Source: Dehalococcoidia bacterium (GTDB lineage: Bacteria > Chloroflexota > Dehalococcoidia > Lucifugimonadales > UBA1123). Taken from it: DNA of 64,000 nucleotides. The stretch covers positions 1 through 64,000 of the forward strand of contig VXRN01000037.1 in the NCBI GenBank assembly GCA_009838465.1, written 5' to 3'. Each line of letters begins with the position of its first letter. Position 1 is the stretch's first letter. The notes beneath the pieces are model-generated. The model was not told the origin of the DNA and ran no database searches. It saw only the letters and a list, made by a program, of their open reading frames with translations. Positions 44,038 through 52,909 of the stretch are shown here, piece by piece. A program made the position numbers and the translations under genes.

Positions 44038-44603
44038 AAGGGGATGCCCCAGAGGGCGTACCACTGTTCGAGGCGGCGGGCTACGGGGATGTTCTCCTGG
44101 CGCATTATTTCTCCGAGGCGCATTTCGGCGGCGTTGTCGCGCTGGCGGCTGGCGGTGGGGACGAAGGGGTAGAAACGCCCGAATTTGTAGTTGTAGAGCC
44201 AGTATGCGGGGCGTCCCTGGTATTCGACGAGGAACGCGGCGGCGAGAAGGCGGTCGGCGAAACCGTGCTCAATGATGGTCTCGGCGGTGGTGTGGATGAG
44301 GCTGACGAGGTCCTCGAAATCGGGGTCGTCGAGGATTATCCAGCGGGTGCCGAATTCGTCGTCGGTTATCTCGAAGCGGGTTCCGGTGGCCCTGCCACTG
44401 AGGTCGAGCAGCGTCCTGAGTTCGGCGTCGAGGTTGTCGAAGTAGGATGACTCGACCGGGTTGACGACGAGTCCGGCCTTCTGCGTTGGGCGGAGGTCGG
44501 TTCTGGATTCGAGGTCGTGAGCGGCTCCGACGATGGAGAAGAATTCCTCCCTGCTCGGGGCCTGGAGCTTGGTGTGTCCGAAGATGGCTGCGAAGATTCC
44601 CAT
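44034..44603 (-). CDS. pspAB: PspA-associated protein PspAB
   Basis: 189 residues. MGIFAAIFGHTKLQAPSREE, LRPTQKAGLVVNPVESSYFD, LLAAAFLVEYQGRPAYWLYN, YKFGRFYPFVPTASRQRDNA and the closing RLEQWYALWGIPF match PspAB, a protein found with PspA in actinobacterial envelope-stress loci and in some Chloroflexota. PspA itself is not in the window. Convergent with the YbaK-type gene. Confidence 0.8.
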   Translation of the reverse strand: MGIFAAIFGHTKLQAPSREEFFSIVGAAHDLESRTDLRPTQKAGLVVNPVESSYFDNLDAELRTLLDLSGRATGTRFEITDDEFGTRWIILDDPDFEDLVSLIHTTAETIIEHGFADRLLAAAFLVEYQGRPAYWLYNYKFGRFYPFVPTASRQRDNAAEMRLGEIMRQENIPVARRLEQWYALWGIPF

Positions 44604-44750
44604 GGTGATTGTAATCAGCTTTGAGTGTTCGGTTGACTGAGGGTATTTGGGATGGTGGAGGATAGTTCTATCAGATTGTATTCCTGACTAAGGGACAATC
44701 ACAAGGGTGAGCAAGCCACTGAGGGATTGTGGAGTTTGTCTTAGATGGCA

Positions 44751-44933
44751 TTAACTATCGGCCAAGAGCCGGTCCACCAGCGCCTCCGCCCATGCTCTCA
44801 GGTTGTCGTCAATATCGGTCCCGCAGTGCGGACATTCGTAGTCACCCACGCAATAGCGCATCCCGCAGGTGGGGCAGGACTGAATCCAGTCCAGGCTGTC
44901 TATCGCTTGCTGTATCTGCTGTTCCGTGGCCAT
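44751..44933 (-). CDS. Small zinc-ribbon protein
   Basis: 60 residues with CPTCGMRYCVGDYECPHCGT, a CxxC ... CxxC zinc ribbon, flanked by helices (EQQIQQAIDSLDW and LRAWAEALVDRLLA). It probably binds a protein or RNA partner. Start ATG 44933. The leader just upstream belongs to intergenic repeat B. Confidence 0.65.
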   Translation of the reverse strand: MATEQQIQQAIDSLDWIQSCPTCGMRYCVGDYECPHCGTDIDDNLRAWAEALVDRLLADS

Positions 44934-44987
44934 CTGTAATTCTCAGTCCTCGGTAGTGGCGCCCCCTGTGGGCAAGTCTATTGGCCG

Positions 44988-45929
44988 TCAGCCGTCAGCC
45001 CTCAGCGTATCGAACACTCCGAACGCCTCTTCGCGCGTGGGCATTCCTCCGATTGCACCCCTCTGCCTCAGCTTCAGCCCCGCGGTTACGGTTCCCAGCC
45101 GTCCCGATTCCGGTACGCTCATGCCGTTCAGCAGGCCGTGTATGAATGCCCCGTTGAAAGCGTCGCCGGCGGCGGTTGAGTCAATCGGACCGCCGGGTGA
45201 GTAGGGTGGAATCTCGACAACTCTGTCCTCGAAGCCGATGACCGCGCCTTCCTCGCCGCTGGTCACCGCCACGACCGGCACTCCCAAGTCGCGGAAATGC
45301 TCTACCATCCCGTGCGGGTCCTCGGAGCCGATGAGCGCAGGCGCGTCGTCCGAGGAATTTGGCAGGAAGTAGTCCACATATGGCAGCAACTCAGCGGCGG
45401 CTTCCCGCATCTCGTCGGGACTCCAGAGCTGGTGCCGGTAGTTCGGGTCATATGAGACTTTCAGGCCGCGCTCTTTGGCGATTTGGGCCGCCTTCAGAAC
45501 CGTCGCGCGAGCGCTCTCGGAGATGGCCTGCGCGATCCCCGAACAGTGGAGTATCTTAGCCGACCCGATATAGTCGGGGTCCAGATCATCCGGTTCCAGC
45601 GTGGTAGGCGCGCTTCCGCTGCGGTAGTACACGAATTCCCGGTTGCCGTCCGGCATCAGCGCGACGAAGTGGACGGCGTTGAATCCGTCCACCGTCCTGA
45701 TTCGGCTGGTATCTATGCCCAGCGAGTTCCAGGTGTTCAGCAGGTATGCCGCGAATGGGTCATCTCCCAGCCGCGTTATATAGCCCGCGCTCGTGCCCAG
45801 CCTCTGCGCCGCGACGCAGATGTTGAAACTGTCCCCCGCCAGTGAGCGAGTGAATGTATCGGCTTGCTCTATCGGCTCCTCCGAGAAGAGTTCGATCATG
45901 CACTCGCCGATGCTGATGAGGTCGGGCAT
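44988..45929 (-). CDS. PfkB-family sugar kinase, 2-keto-3-deoxygluconate kinase-like
   Basis: 313 residues. It starts with MPDLISIGECMIELFSEEPI, contains RSLAGDSFNICVAAQRLGTS, and ends in the PfkB signature DSTAAGDAFNGAFIHGLLNG, with the catalytic Asp in AAGDAF. The ECMIE start and the YYRSGSAPTTLEP region resemble KDG kinases, which phosphorylate 2-keto-3-deoxygluconate in uronate or Entner-Doudoroff-type breakdown. Substrate is inferred. Its ribosome binding site AAGGAC is provided by repeat B. Confidence 0.85.
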   Translation of the reverse strand: MPDLISIGECMIELFSEEPIEQADTFTRSLAGDSFNICVAAQRLGTSAGYITRLGDDPFAAYLLNTWNSLGIDTSRIRTVDGFNAVHFVALMPDGNREFVYYRSGSAPTTLEPDDLDPDYIGSAKILHCSGIAQAISESARATVLKAAQIAKERGLKVSYDPNYRHQLWSPDEMREAAAELLPYVDYFLPNSSDDAPALIGSEDPHGMVEHFRDLGVPVVAVTSGEEGAVIGFEDRVVEIPPYSPGGPIDSTAAGDAFNGAFIHGLLNGMSVPESGRLGTVTAGLKLRQRGAIGGMPTREEAFGVFDTLRADG

Positions 45930-45973
45930 CGTTAGTCCTTAATTCTCAATATTCAGTAGTCGGTTCTCAGCGA
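45930..45973 (-). repeat. Intergenic repeat B copy upstream of the sugar kinase
   Basis: On the minus strand it ends AATATTGAGAATTAAGGACT before the ATG, nearly the same as the leader of the amidase at 38909. Related TCAGT strings continue to about 46030 in the spacer. Confidence 0.5.
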
Positions 45974-46031
45974 AGGAACGTTGTTCGCCCAACAGACCAC
46001 TGAAAACTGATCACTTATAACTGAAAACTCT

Positions 46032-46934
46032 TCACTTCCTCACATACTTGACGATGCGCCGCCCTGACTGTCCCTCCACTGGCTGCACGAAGTAGATGTT
46101 GCCGTCGGAATCGCCCGCTGCGCCGTGGCAGCTACGAAACTCAGGTCCTCCCCAGCGCGCGAGCGTGTTGCCGTCCGAGTCCAGTACGCTCAGGAAGCCG
46201 CCGTTGTGTTCGGCGACATAGGCCGCTCCGCCGGAGTCCATCCAGACTACCGCCGGCCCTATCAACTCAGAAGGCCACTGTCCAACGTACCCGCCTTCCT
46301 GGTCGAAGACCTGCACACGGTCGTTCTCGCGGTCGGCGACCAGAACCTGCCCAGCGGCGTCAATCCAGACGCCATGCGGCAGATTGAACTGGCCCGGGCC
46401 GCTTCCCGGATCGCCCCAGCTCTTAACGTGATCGCCCCCGGCTGTGAACTTATGCACACGGCAGTTGGCATAGCCGTCCGCGACGAACACGCTGCCGTCC
46501 TCGGCTACTGCGACTCCGGCGGGAAGGTTGAATGGCCCGCCGCCATGGGTTACGTCCACCCATCCGTTGGATGAGAAGTTGGAGTTGTCGGCTCCTGTGT
46601 CCGAACGGTAGCCACGCTCCCCGACGGCCATGAGCAGTTCGCCGTCCGTCGTGTACTTCAGGATCTGCCCCGCGTCGCGGTCAACGATCCAGATGTTATC
46701 CGATGGGTCGGCGTATATTGCGTGCGGAAACACGAATTCCACCCCGTCCCAGTGGCTCAGGTAGTTGCCGTCTTTATCGAACACGATGATGCCGCGCTCG
46801 CCCCGATTGAAGCCGTAAACCCTGTCCTTTGAGTCAACAGTGACCGCCGCCATCGGCGCGTCCCAGCCCTCCGGCAGCTTCGCCCAGTCGTATATTGCCT
46901 CGAATACATGGTCGCCGCTTCCAACTGTCGCCAT
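46032..46934 (-). CDS. NHL-repeat beta-propeller protein (6-bladed, peptidylglycine-lyase-like)
   Basis: 300 residues with repeated blades: VTVDSKDRVYGFNRGERGII, IYADPSDNIWIVDRDAGQIL, VAVAEDGSVFVADGYANCRV, VWIDAAGQVLVADRENDRVQ. This is the NHL pattern of proteins related to peptidyl-alpha-hydroxyglycine alpha-amidating lyase. No signal peptide is present, so it is cytoplasmic here. Such genes often accompany LLM oxidoreductases and amidohydrolases in Chloroflexota; an enzymatic role is possible but not shown. Confidence 0.8.
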   Translation of the reverse strand: MATVGSGDHVFEAIYDWAKLPEGWDAPMAAVTVDSKDRVYGFNRGERGIIVFDKDGNYLSHWDGVEFVFPHAIYADPSDNIWIVDRDAGQILKYTTDGELLMAVGERGYRSDTGADNSNFSSNGWVDVTHGGGPFNLPAGVAVAEDGSVFVADGYANCRVHKFTAGGDHVKSWGDPGSGPGQFNLPHGVWIDAAGQVLVADRENDRVQVFDQEGGYVGQWPSELIGPAVVWMDSGGAAYVAEHNGGFLSVLDSDGNTLARWGGPEFRSCHGAAGDSDGNIYFVQPVEGQSGRRIVKYVRK

Positions 46935-46969
46935 TTCTAGTTCTCCTCTTTTCGTGTATCACCCGGTCC

Positions 46970-48025
46970 TCACACTGCTCGTACTGCCTCCGGCTTGCAG
47001 GCCTCCATCACCGCCAGGGTAGAGTCCACGCCACGGCGCGCCGCCACGACTCTCACTATTGCCGTGTCCAGTCCCTCAGCCAGTCGCGCGAAGGCCGCCG
47101 CCGCTCCATCCGCCTTGCCGAAGTAGCCCACGCTCTGAAGTATCTCTGCCGGGAAAGCCTCCGCGACCTCGTCCCTGGACGCGCCTTTCTTTCTCATCTC
47201 ATCGAGATCCGCCAGTTCGTCAGTGAAACCCATCCGCTCGAAATGCGCCCTGTATCCAAGCTGTCGTTCGCGCTCTGTTGGAACGGACGCGCCAAGTGCG
47301 TAGCCCATCGTGGCCTTTGCGAGCGCGATACGGGCCGCGTCAACGTCGTCGTCAACGCAGATCCTTATGTACTCCGCGACGTTTATCTCCGACGGGTTGC
47401 GTCCGGCCTTCGCCGCGCCCTCGGCGATTCGCTCCCGACTCCACGCTATCTGCTCGGGGGTACACCAGTTCAGGCTCGCGCCGTCCGCCAGTTCGCCGCT
47501 CATTTCCAGCATCCTGGGACCGAGCGCGCCCAGATAGACCGGCGTTTCGGGCGCGGGTCGCATCGCCAGTCTCATGCCCTTAAGTGTCGTCGTCTCGCCT
47601 TCGTAGTCAACTCGCTCGCCCTTCACCAGCGGTCGAATGACCGACAGGTAGTCGCGCATCAGCGCGAGCGCGGACATTCGTCCCACGCCAAGCGCGGCGC
47701 GCGCCTGCGGCCTGTACGCTCCGCCCGAACCTATGCCCATGATGAACTTGCCGCCCGTTATATCACTGACTGTTCCGCCCTCCATGGCGAAGGACAGCGG
47801 CGTTCGGTACATGACCGGAGAAACAGCAATGCCCGTCGTCAGACCCTCCAGGACGACATCCGTAGTTGCCTGCCAGCGTTGAACGCACAGGTGAAAAGAG
47901 TCCTGTCCGTTGCCTTCCGGTGTCCAGATGCTCGTGTAACCCAGCCTGGCGGCTTCCTGAGATACTTCTCGCTGCTGATCCCAGTTCAAGCCGAGCGTGG
48001 GGTCGAGTCCTACTCCGATTTCCAT
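46970..48025 (-). CDS. LLM-class flavin/F420-dependent oxidoreductase
   Basis: 351 residues. MEIGVGLDPTLGLNWDQQRE, ARLGYTSIWTPEGNGQDSFH, VSPVMYRTPLSFAMEGGTVS and GKFIMGIGSGGAYRPQARAA match bacterial luciferase-like monooxygenases, here of the F420-dependent type. The substrate is unknown. It is divergent from the Ldh gene, with a 190-base spacer that contains a repeat B copy. The NHL gene is 35 bases downstream, so they are probably co-transcribed. Confidence 0.85.
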   Translation of the reverse strand: MEIGVGLDPTLGLNWDQQREVSQEAARLGYTSIWTPEGNGQDSFHLCVQRWQATTDVVLEGLTTGIAVSPVMYRTPLSFAMEGGTVSDITGGKFIMGIGSGGAYRPQARAALGVGRMSALALMRDYLSVIRPLVKGERVDYEGETTTLKGMRLAMRPAPETPVYLGALGPRMLEMSGELADGASLNWCTPEQIAWSRERIAEGAAKAGRNPSEINVAEYIRICVDDDVDAARIALAKATMGYALGASVPTERERQLGYRAHFERMGFTDELADLDEMRKKGASRDEVAEAFPAEILQSVGYFGKADGAAAAFARLAEGLDTAIVRVVAARRGVDSTLAVMEACKPEAVRAV

Positions 48026-48033
48026 GTCAGAAC

Positions 48034-48075
48034 CTCGCAGTTTGCAGTTGTCGGTTATCAGCCGTCAGTTTACAG
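48034..48075 (-). repeat. Intergenic repeat B-like copy upstream of the LLM gene
   Basis: CAGTTTGCAGTTGTCGGTTA and CAGCCGTCAGTTTACAG share the CAGT-TCGGT-TCAG pattern with copies at 38910 and 45930. Confidence 0.4.
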
Positions 48076-48219
48076 GTTTGCCCCCGCCTTGTCAGGTGTC
48101 GCGCCGATGGTCGAGAGACGTTGTTGCGGAAAGTCGTGAGCGGGAATAGAATTTGAGCTATCGGATAGGGCAATGCGCCCTGTAAAAAACTAAACGAGTC
48201 ACGCTTCGAGGAGGCTGTG

Positions 48220-49320
48220 GTGCTAGAACAATTTAAGGTGCCTGAGGATATAGCGGTCCATGTACAGGAGGACGCTCTTCGGGAGACGGTCAAGAATGTA
48301 TTCATGAAGATGGGAGTCAACGACGCCGACAGCGAGCTCGCCACCGACGTACTGGTCGTCGCCGATATGCGCGGTGTAGAGACTCATGGTGTCTCGAATA
48401 TGCTTCGCTCATACGTCACCGGGTACGGCAGTGGCGAGTTAAACAACAACCCGAACTGGCGCATTACCCGAGAGACGCCCGCCACCGCCAACATAGACTC
48501 CGACCGCGGTCTGGGCATCATCGTCACTCCCAAAGCTATGGAGATAGCCATTGAGAAGGCCAGGAACGTCGGCGTGGGGATGGTGACCATACACAACTCG
48601 CGCCACCTGGGAATGGCTTCCTACCATGCCATGATGGCGCTGGAACACGACCAGATCGGCCTGTGCGTCACCTCATGCCCGCCCGGCGTCCTTCCCACCT
48701 TCGGGGCGGAGCCCAGGCTGGGCACCAACCCGATAGCGGTCGCCGCGCCCGCCGACAAGGAACCCCCCTTCGTATTCGACGCCGCGACCAGCACCGTTGC
48801 CGGAAACAAGCTCGGACTGGCACGCAGGCTCGGCAACCAACTCCAGCCCGGATGGGTAGCAGATTCGGATGGAATTCCGATCATGGAAGAAGTTGACCCG
48901 CCCATGCCCGGATACGAGGGTCGCGCATCCTCCTTCCTGCTTCCCGTCGGCGGCAACCGTGAGTCCGGTTCGCACAAGGGCTACGGCCTCGCCTGCGTCG
49001 TGGACATCCTGGGTGGAATCCTGTCCGGCGGCGGCTTCGGTATGGTTCCCGGACGTCCCAACTTCGGTCACATGGTGGCCGCCTACAACATCGAGGCGTT
49101 CATGGACGCGGGCGAGTTCAAGAGCACGATGGACGACTTCCTCAGACTACTCAGGGAGACGCCGCCCGCGCCCGGTCACGCCCGGGTCCTCTTCCCGGGC
49201 CTGCCCGAATCCGAGGAAGAAGAAGCGCGCGCCGAACACGGAATCCCCTTCCATCCCGAAGTCATAGAGTGGTTCCAGGACATCACCAGCGAACTGGATA
49301 TTCCGTACAACCTGACGTAG
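48220..49320 (+). CDS. Ldh-family (malate/L-lactate/ureidoglycolate) NAD(P)-dependent dehydrogenase
   Basis: About 366 residues; AGGAGG lies five bases upstream of GTG 48220 (GTG 48217 is the alternative). The MDH2-type fold shows as ATDVLVVADMRGVETHGVSN, then VTIHNSRHLGMASYHAMMAL (catalytic His in NSRHLG), LGTNPIAVAAPADKEPPFVF and the late GYGLACVVDILGGILSGG. Members oxidise 2-hydroxy acids such as malate, lactate or ureidoglycolate; the substrate here is not clear. Confidence 0.85.
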   Translation: MLEQFKVPEDIAVHVQEDALRETVKNVFMKMGVNDADSELATDVLVVADMRGVETHGVSNMLRSYVTGYGSGELNNNPNWRITRETPATANIDSDRGLGIIVTPKAMEIAIEKARNVGVGMVTIHNSRHLGMASYHAMMALEHDQIGLCVTSCPPGVLPTFGAEPRLGTNPIAVAAPADKEPPFVFDAATSTVAGNKLGLARRLGNQLQPGWVADSDGIPIMEEVDPPMPGYEGRASSFLLPVGGNRESGSHKGYGLACVVDILGGILSGGGFGMVPGRPNFGHMVAAYNIEAFMDAGEFKSTMDDFLRLLRETPPAPGHARVLFPGLPESEEEEARAEHGIPFHPEVIEWFQDITSELDIPYNLT

Positions 49321-49344
49321 GCGAAAACTGAATCAGCGCATACG

Positions 49345-49374
49345 AGGGACGCCGATTTCCAAGCCGGCGTCCCT
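49345..49374 (+). terminator. Strong hairpin after the Ldh gene
   Basis: AGGGACGCCG and CGGCGTCCCT form a 10-bp perfect stem with a 10-base loop, followed by TCCTTT. It lies 25 bases after the Ldh stop, between convergent Ldh and purL, and may stop transcription from both sides. Confidence 0.7.
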
Positions 49375-49444
49375 TCCTTTGGAAGGAGTCAAGCTTTAGA
49401 CGCGACCTCTCCAACGCGCGGGCAGGGGAGTCAGTTCACCGACT

Positions 49445-51649
49445 TCAGCCCTCCAGAGCGTTGCCCAGCGAGGTATCGTATATCTCGAAGAGGCGCGAAA
49501 CCGGGATGTTGAGAAGGTCGCCAAACGCAAGATCTGCGCCGGATACTCTGCCTATGACTAGGTACGGAATACCCTCGGCGGCGCATATTTCGTCGAGGTT
49601 CGCAAGACAGTCAGAACTAAGGCTGACGAGTATCCGCGACTGGCCTTCTCCGAACAGCGCTGCATCCCACCTGCCTGTGATGGGAGCGGTTATCTCCGCG
49701 CCAACTCCACCGGCCAGGGCACACTCCGCGAGTGCGACGGCGAGTCCGCCATCTGAGCAGTCGTGGGCCGAGTGGACTACGCCCGACGACACCAGCGCGC
49801 GGCACGCTTTCTGAACGGCAACCTCGAGGTCCAGGTCTATGCTGGGACGCCCGGCTACCACGCCGTGGATAAGTTCGAGATATTCGCTGCCGCCGAGGTC
49901 GGAGCCGTCGGAGTCCAGCGAGTCCCGGCCAAGCAGGACCACCAAGTCGCCCTCGTTCTTGAACCCCACAGTCGCGTGAGCGCCAACACTCTCGGTTATA
50001 CCCAATGCCCCCACGACCGGGGTAGGGTATATGGCCTCTCCCCGCGACTCGTTGTACAGGCTCACATTGCCACTTATGACGGGAGCGTCGAATCGGCGGG
50101 CGGCCAGCGCCATGCCCTCTATAGCCTTCTCCATCTGGGCGTATATCTCCGGTCGTTCGGGATTGCCGAAATTCAGGCAGTCCGTCAGCGCAATAGGAAG
50201 CGCGCCGGTGCATGAGACGTTCCTGCACGCCTCGGCGACCGCTATCATGCCGCCCACGTATGGGTCCAGGTAGCAGTAGCGCCCGTTGCCATCGGTGGAC
50301 AGCGCCAGTCCCTTATTCGTGCCCTTCACTCTCAGCAGGGCCGCGTCGCCGCCCGGCAGGATGACGGTATTGGTCTGGACCTGGTGGTCGTACTGCCGGT
50401 ATATCCACTGCCTGCTTGCTATGTTCTGCGATCCGAGCAGTCTGGTAAGGACTTCCTCAGGAGAGTGGGTCGGAAGTGGAAGCGCGGCCACGTCGAGGTC
50501 GGGACCGGTGAGCGGACGCGCGTTTCGATCGCCTCTGTAAAGCGGCGGGTCGGTCAGCAGACGGACGGGAACGCTGCCCCGCTCCTGGCCCTTGTCGAGT
50601 ATGGTTGCAAGGCCATCGTCGGTGACCTCGCCGATTACGTCGGAGCGAAGGTCCCACTTGTCGAATATCTGAGCGACCTCACGCTCGCGTCCGGGCTTGA
50701 CTACTATCAACATTCGCTCCTGCGACTCGCTGAGCATCACCTCGTAGGGCTCCATTCCGGATTCGCGGCGAGGCGCTTTCGCCACGTCTATACTCAGACC
50801 CGCGCCGGCGTTGGAAGCGCACTCGACGCTCGCGCTCGTGAGACCGGCTGCGCCGAGATCCTGTATTCCGACCACTGCGTCGCTCGTCGCGGCCTCCAGG
50901 CAGGCCTCGATCAGCACCTTTTCGAGGAACGGGTTGCCCACCTGCACCGTTGGCCTTAGCTCGCGTTCATCCTCGAATGTCCGCGACGCAAGACCGGAAG
51001 CTCCATGTATGCCATCGCGCCCGGTGTCCGCGCCCACCAGCATCAGCAGATTACCCGGATCGCCCGCCGTGGCTCTCCTGAGTTCGTCTGTCCTGAGCAG
51101 ACCCACGCACATCGCGTTGACGAGCGGATTGCCGGAGTAGCTTTCAGAGAAGTAAACCTCTCCGCCCACGTCCGGCACGCCGATGCAGTTTCCGTAACCC
51201 GATATACCTGAGACCACACCTTCGAACAGGTACTTGCTTCTGGCTTCCGACAGCGGGCCGAAGCGGAGCGAGTTCAGAAGCGCGATAGGACGCGCTCCCA
51301 TCGCGAATATGTCCCTCACTATGCCGCCGACCCCTGTCGCGGCTCCCTCGTATGGCTCTATTGCCGAGGGGTGGTTGTGCGACTCCACCTTCATGACGAC
51401 CGCCCAGCCGTCGCCGATGTCCACTACGCCGGCATTCTCGCTGCCCGGGGCGACGAGGAGCCGATCGTTCTTGGCCTCGAACATTCTGAGCAGGGGCTTG
51501 GAGTGTTTGTATCCGCAGTGCTCGCTCCATAGAGAGCCGAACAGTCCGAGTTCGAGAGAGTTGGGTTCCCGACCCAGACGCTCGACTATCGCTTCATATT
51601 CGGCCTGAGAGAGGGCTAGTTCGTCCAGGGCTTCCTGTGATACGGGCAT
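49445..51649 (-). CDS. purL: Phosphoribosylformylglycinamidine synthase, large subunit
   Basis: 734 residues from ATG 51649, the usual length of the small-type PurL; GGGAAG lies six bases upstream. A longer frame to GTG 51718 overlaps the purQ stop but would translate repeat A. Motifs: LWSEHCGYKHSKPLLR, VMKVESHNHPSAIEPYEGAA, TGVGGIVRDIFAMGARPIAL, HDCSDGGLAVALAECALAGG. With PurQ (glutaminase) and PurS it turns FGAR into FGAM in purine synthesis. purQ is immediately upstream; no purS gene is found in the window. Confidence 0.95.
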   Translation of the reverse strand: MPVSQEALDELALSQAEYEAIVERLGREPNSLELGLFGSLWSEHCGYKHSKPLLRMFEAKNDRLLVAPGSENAGVVDIGDGWAVVMKVESHNHPSAIEPYEGAATGVGGIVRDIFAMGARPIALLNSLRFGPLSEARSKYLFEGVVSGISGYGNCIGVPDVGGEVYFSESYSGNPLVNAMCVGLLRTDELRRATAGDPGNLLMLVGADTGRDGIHGASGLASRTFEDERELRPTVQVGNPFLEKVLIEACLEAATSDAVVGIQDLGAAGLTSASVECASNAGAGLSIDVAKAPRRESGMEPYEVMLSESQERMLIVVKPGREREVAQIFDKWDLRSDVIGEVTDDGLATILDKGQERGSVPVRLLTDPPLYRGDRNARPLTGPDLDVAALPLPTHSPEEVLTRLLGSQNIASRQWIYRQYDHQVQTNTVILPGGDAALLRVKGTNKGLALSTDGNGRYCYLDPYVGGMIAVAEACRNVSCTGALPIALTDCLNFGNPERPEIYAQMEKAIEGMALAARRFDAPVISGNVSLYNESRGEAIYPTPVVGALGITESVGAHATVGFKNEGDLVVLLGRDSLDSDGSDLGGSEYLELIHGVVAGRPSIDLDLEVAVQKACRALVSSGVVHSAHDCSDGGLAVALAECALAGGVGAEITAPITGRWDAALFGEGQSRILVSLSSDCLANLDEICAAEGIPYLVIGRVSGADLAFGDLLNIPVSRLFEIYDTSLGNALEG

Positions 51650-51669
51650 AAGGATCTTCCCAAGTTGAT

Positions 51670-51696
51670 CTGAATCAGGATGTACAGGATTTGGAA
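51670..51696. repeat. Intergenic repeat A copy between purQ and purL
   Basis: CTGAATCAGGATGTACAGGA followed by TTTGGAAT matches the copy at 36053. It sits inside the purQ-purL junction, so the operon tolerates an inserted repeat. Confidence 0.5.
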
Positions 51697-51714
51697 TCTT
51701 GACAGCCGGGATGT

Positions 51715-52425
51715 TCACAGAGATGCAGAGGCTATCTTCTGAGTAAATTCGAGTATGGAGCGGAAAATCGCGAGTCCGTCTGTGCCACCGACCAGAGGGT
51801 CACAGCAGCGTTCCGGATGAGGCATCATGCCCAGTACGTTGCCCTCGCGGTTGGAGATTCCGGCTATGTTGCGGCGCGAGCCGTTTGGGTTGGACGCCTT
51901 GGTGACGCCTCCGTCTGTGTCTGAGTACCTGAAGATGATCTGACCGTTCTGTTCCAGCGCGTCGAGGGTAGCGTCGTCTGCGTAGTAGTTGCCCTCGCCG
52001 TGAGATATGGGAACCGCGAGAACGTCCCCCACTTCGCAGCGATTGGTGAAAGGTGAGTTGCTGGATTCGACGCGAAGGTTGACCCATTGGCACCGGAATT
52101 GCAGATGGGAGTTGCGGGTCAGGACGCCCGGCAGCATGCCGGCCTCGCAGAGTATCTGGAAGCCGTTGCAGATGCCGATAACCAGCCCGCCGCTGTCCGC
52201 GAATCTCTGTACGGCGGGCATTACCGGGGAGAAGCGAGCAATTGCTCCGGGCCGCAGATAGTCGCCGTAAGAGAATCCGCCGGGGACTATCAGGCAGTCG
52301 AGCCCGGAGAGATCGCTGTCCTTGTGCCAGACGTAGCGGGCCTCCTGCCCGAGGTTATCGGTTACCGCAGTGTAGCAGTCGGTGTCGCTCCAGGTCCCTG
52401 GGAAGACGATTATGCCGAATTCCAT
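51715..52425 (-). CDS. purQ: Phosphoribosylformylglycinamidine synthase, glutaminase subunit
   Basis: 236 residues. MEFGIIVFPGTWSDTDCYTA, LIVPGGFSYGDYLRPGAIAR, GLVIGICNGFQILCEAGMLP (nucleophile Cys in GICNGFQ) and GMMPHPERCCDPLVG (His-Glu) make a complete class I glutaminase. It delivers ammonia to PurL. The first gene of the purQ-purL pair. The upstream neighbour (52483) is not purS. Confidence 0.95.
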   Translation of the reverse strand: MEFGIIVFPGTWSDTDCYTAVTDNLGQEARYVWHKDSDLSGLDCLIVPGGFSYGDYLRPGAIARFSPVMPAVQRFADSGGLVIGICNGFQILCEAGMLPGVLTRNSHLQFRCQWVNLRVESSNSPFTNRCEVGDVLAVPISHGEGNYYADDATLDALEQNGQIIFRYSDTDGGVTKASNPNGSRRNIAGISNREGNVLGMMPHPERCCDPLVGGTDGLAIFRSILEFTQKIASASL

Positions 52426-52482
52426 TATCTCTTATCGAAACCCCGATGAATCCCTTTTCATATATATGGAAACAAGAGATGT

Positions 52483-52857
52483 TTACGCAGGCTCAGCGCC
52501 ATTGCTTGGTAGTAGCGAGATTACGCGATGAACGAAGTCGTTCACTAGAGGACGGTCGCCTTCCAAGTCAAAGTCTTCCATGAAGTCATGGTAGAAGTTG
52601 GCGTGAAACTTTTCGGCAGATACAAATCCGCCCGGCAGAAGCGGGTCATCATACTGTTCCGTCAAGCGGTGCACTGCCGTCTTCATGGCGCGATGGCTTC
52701 CGTAGGGCCAGCCGTGTTGCTGAGCGGCGGCCATTACCGCGTGGGAGGCAGCGCCCCATAGTTTTTCAGACGCCTGCAAATGGTCGCCCTCGGTAAATTC
52801 GCGCTCGGCGGCTTCCAGGAAACTCTGAGCGATCTCGATATGCTCTTGAATCTGCAT
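52483..52857 (-). CDS. PaREP1/HEPN-like helical protein
   Basis: 124 residues, all helical: AQSFLEAAEREFTEGDHLQA, SEKLWGAASHAVMAAAQQHG, WPYGSHRAMKTAVHRLTEQY. The SEKxWGAAxxAVxAxAxxxGW string is characteristic of PaREP1-type domains, related to HEPN. There is no RxxxxH motif, so ribonuclease activity is unlikely. AGGA lies about ten bases upstream of ATG 52857. No nucleotidyltransferase partner is adjacent. Confidence 0.7.
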   Translation of the reverse strand: MQIQEHIEIAQSFLEAAEREFTEGDHLQASEKLWGAASHAVMAAAQQHGWPYGSHRAMKTAVHRLTEQYDDPLLPGGFVSAEKFHANFYHDFMEDFDLEGDRPLVNDFVHRVISLLPSNGAEPA

Positions 52858-52909
52858 CGGATCTTATTCCTGATTCATGTTTCTGACTATGGGATCGTTG
52901 CACTACGCA

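Noticed and set aside
49445-51718. PurL start at GTG 51718
   Set aside because: It would translate an intergenic repeat into 23 extra residues; ATG 51649 gives the usual length.
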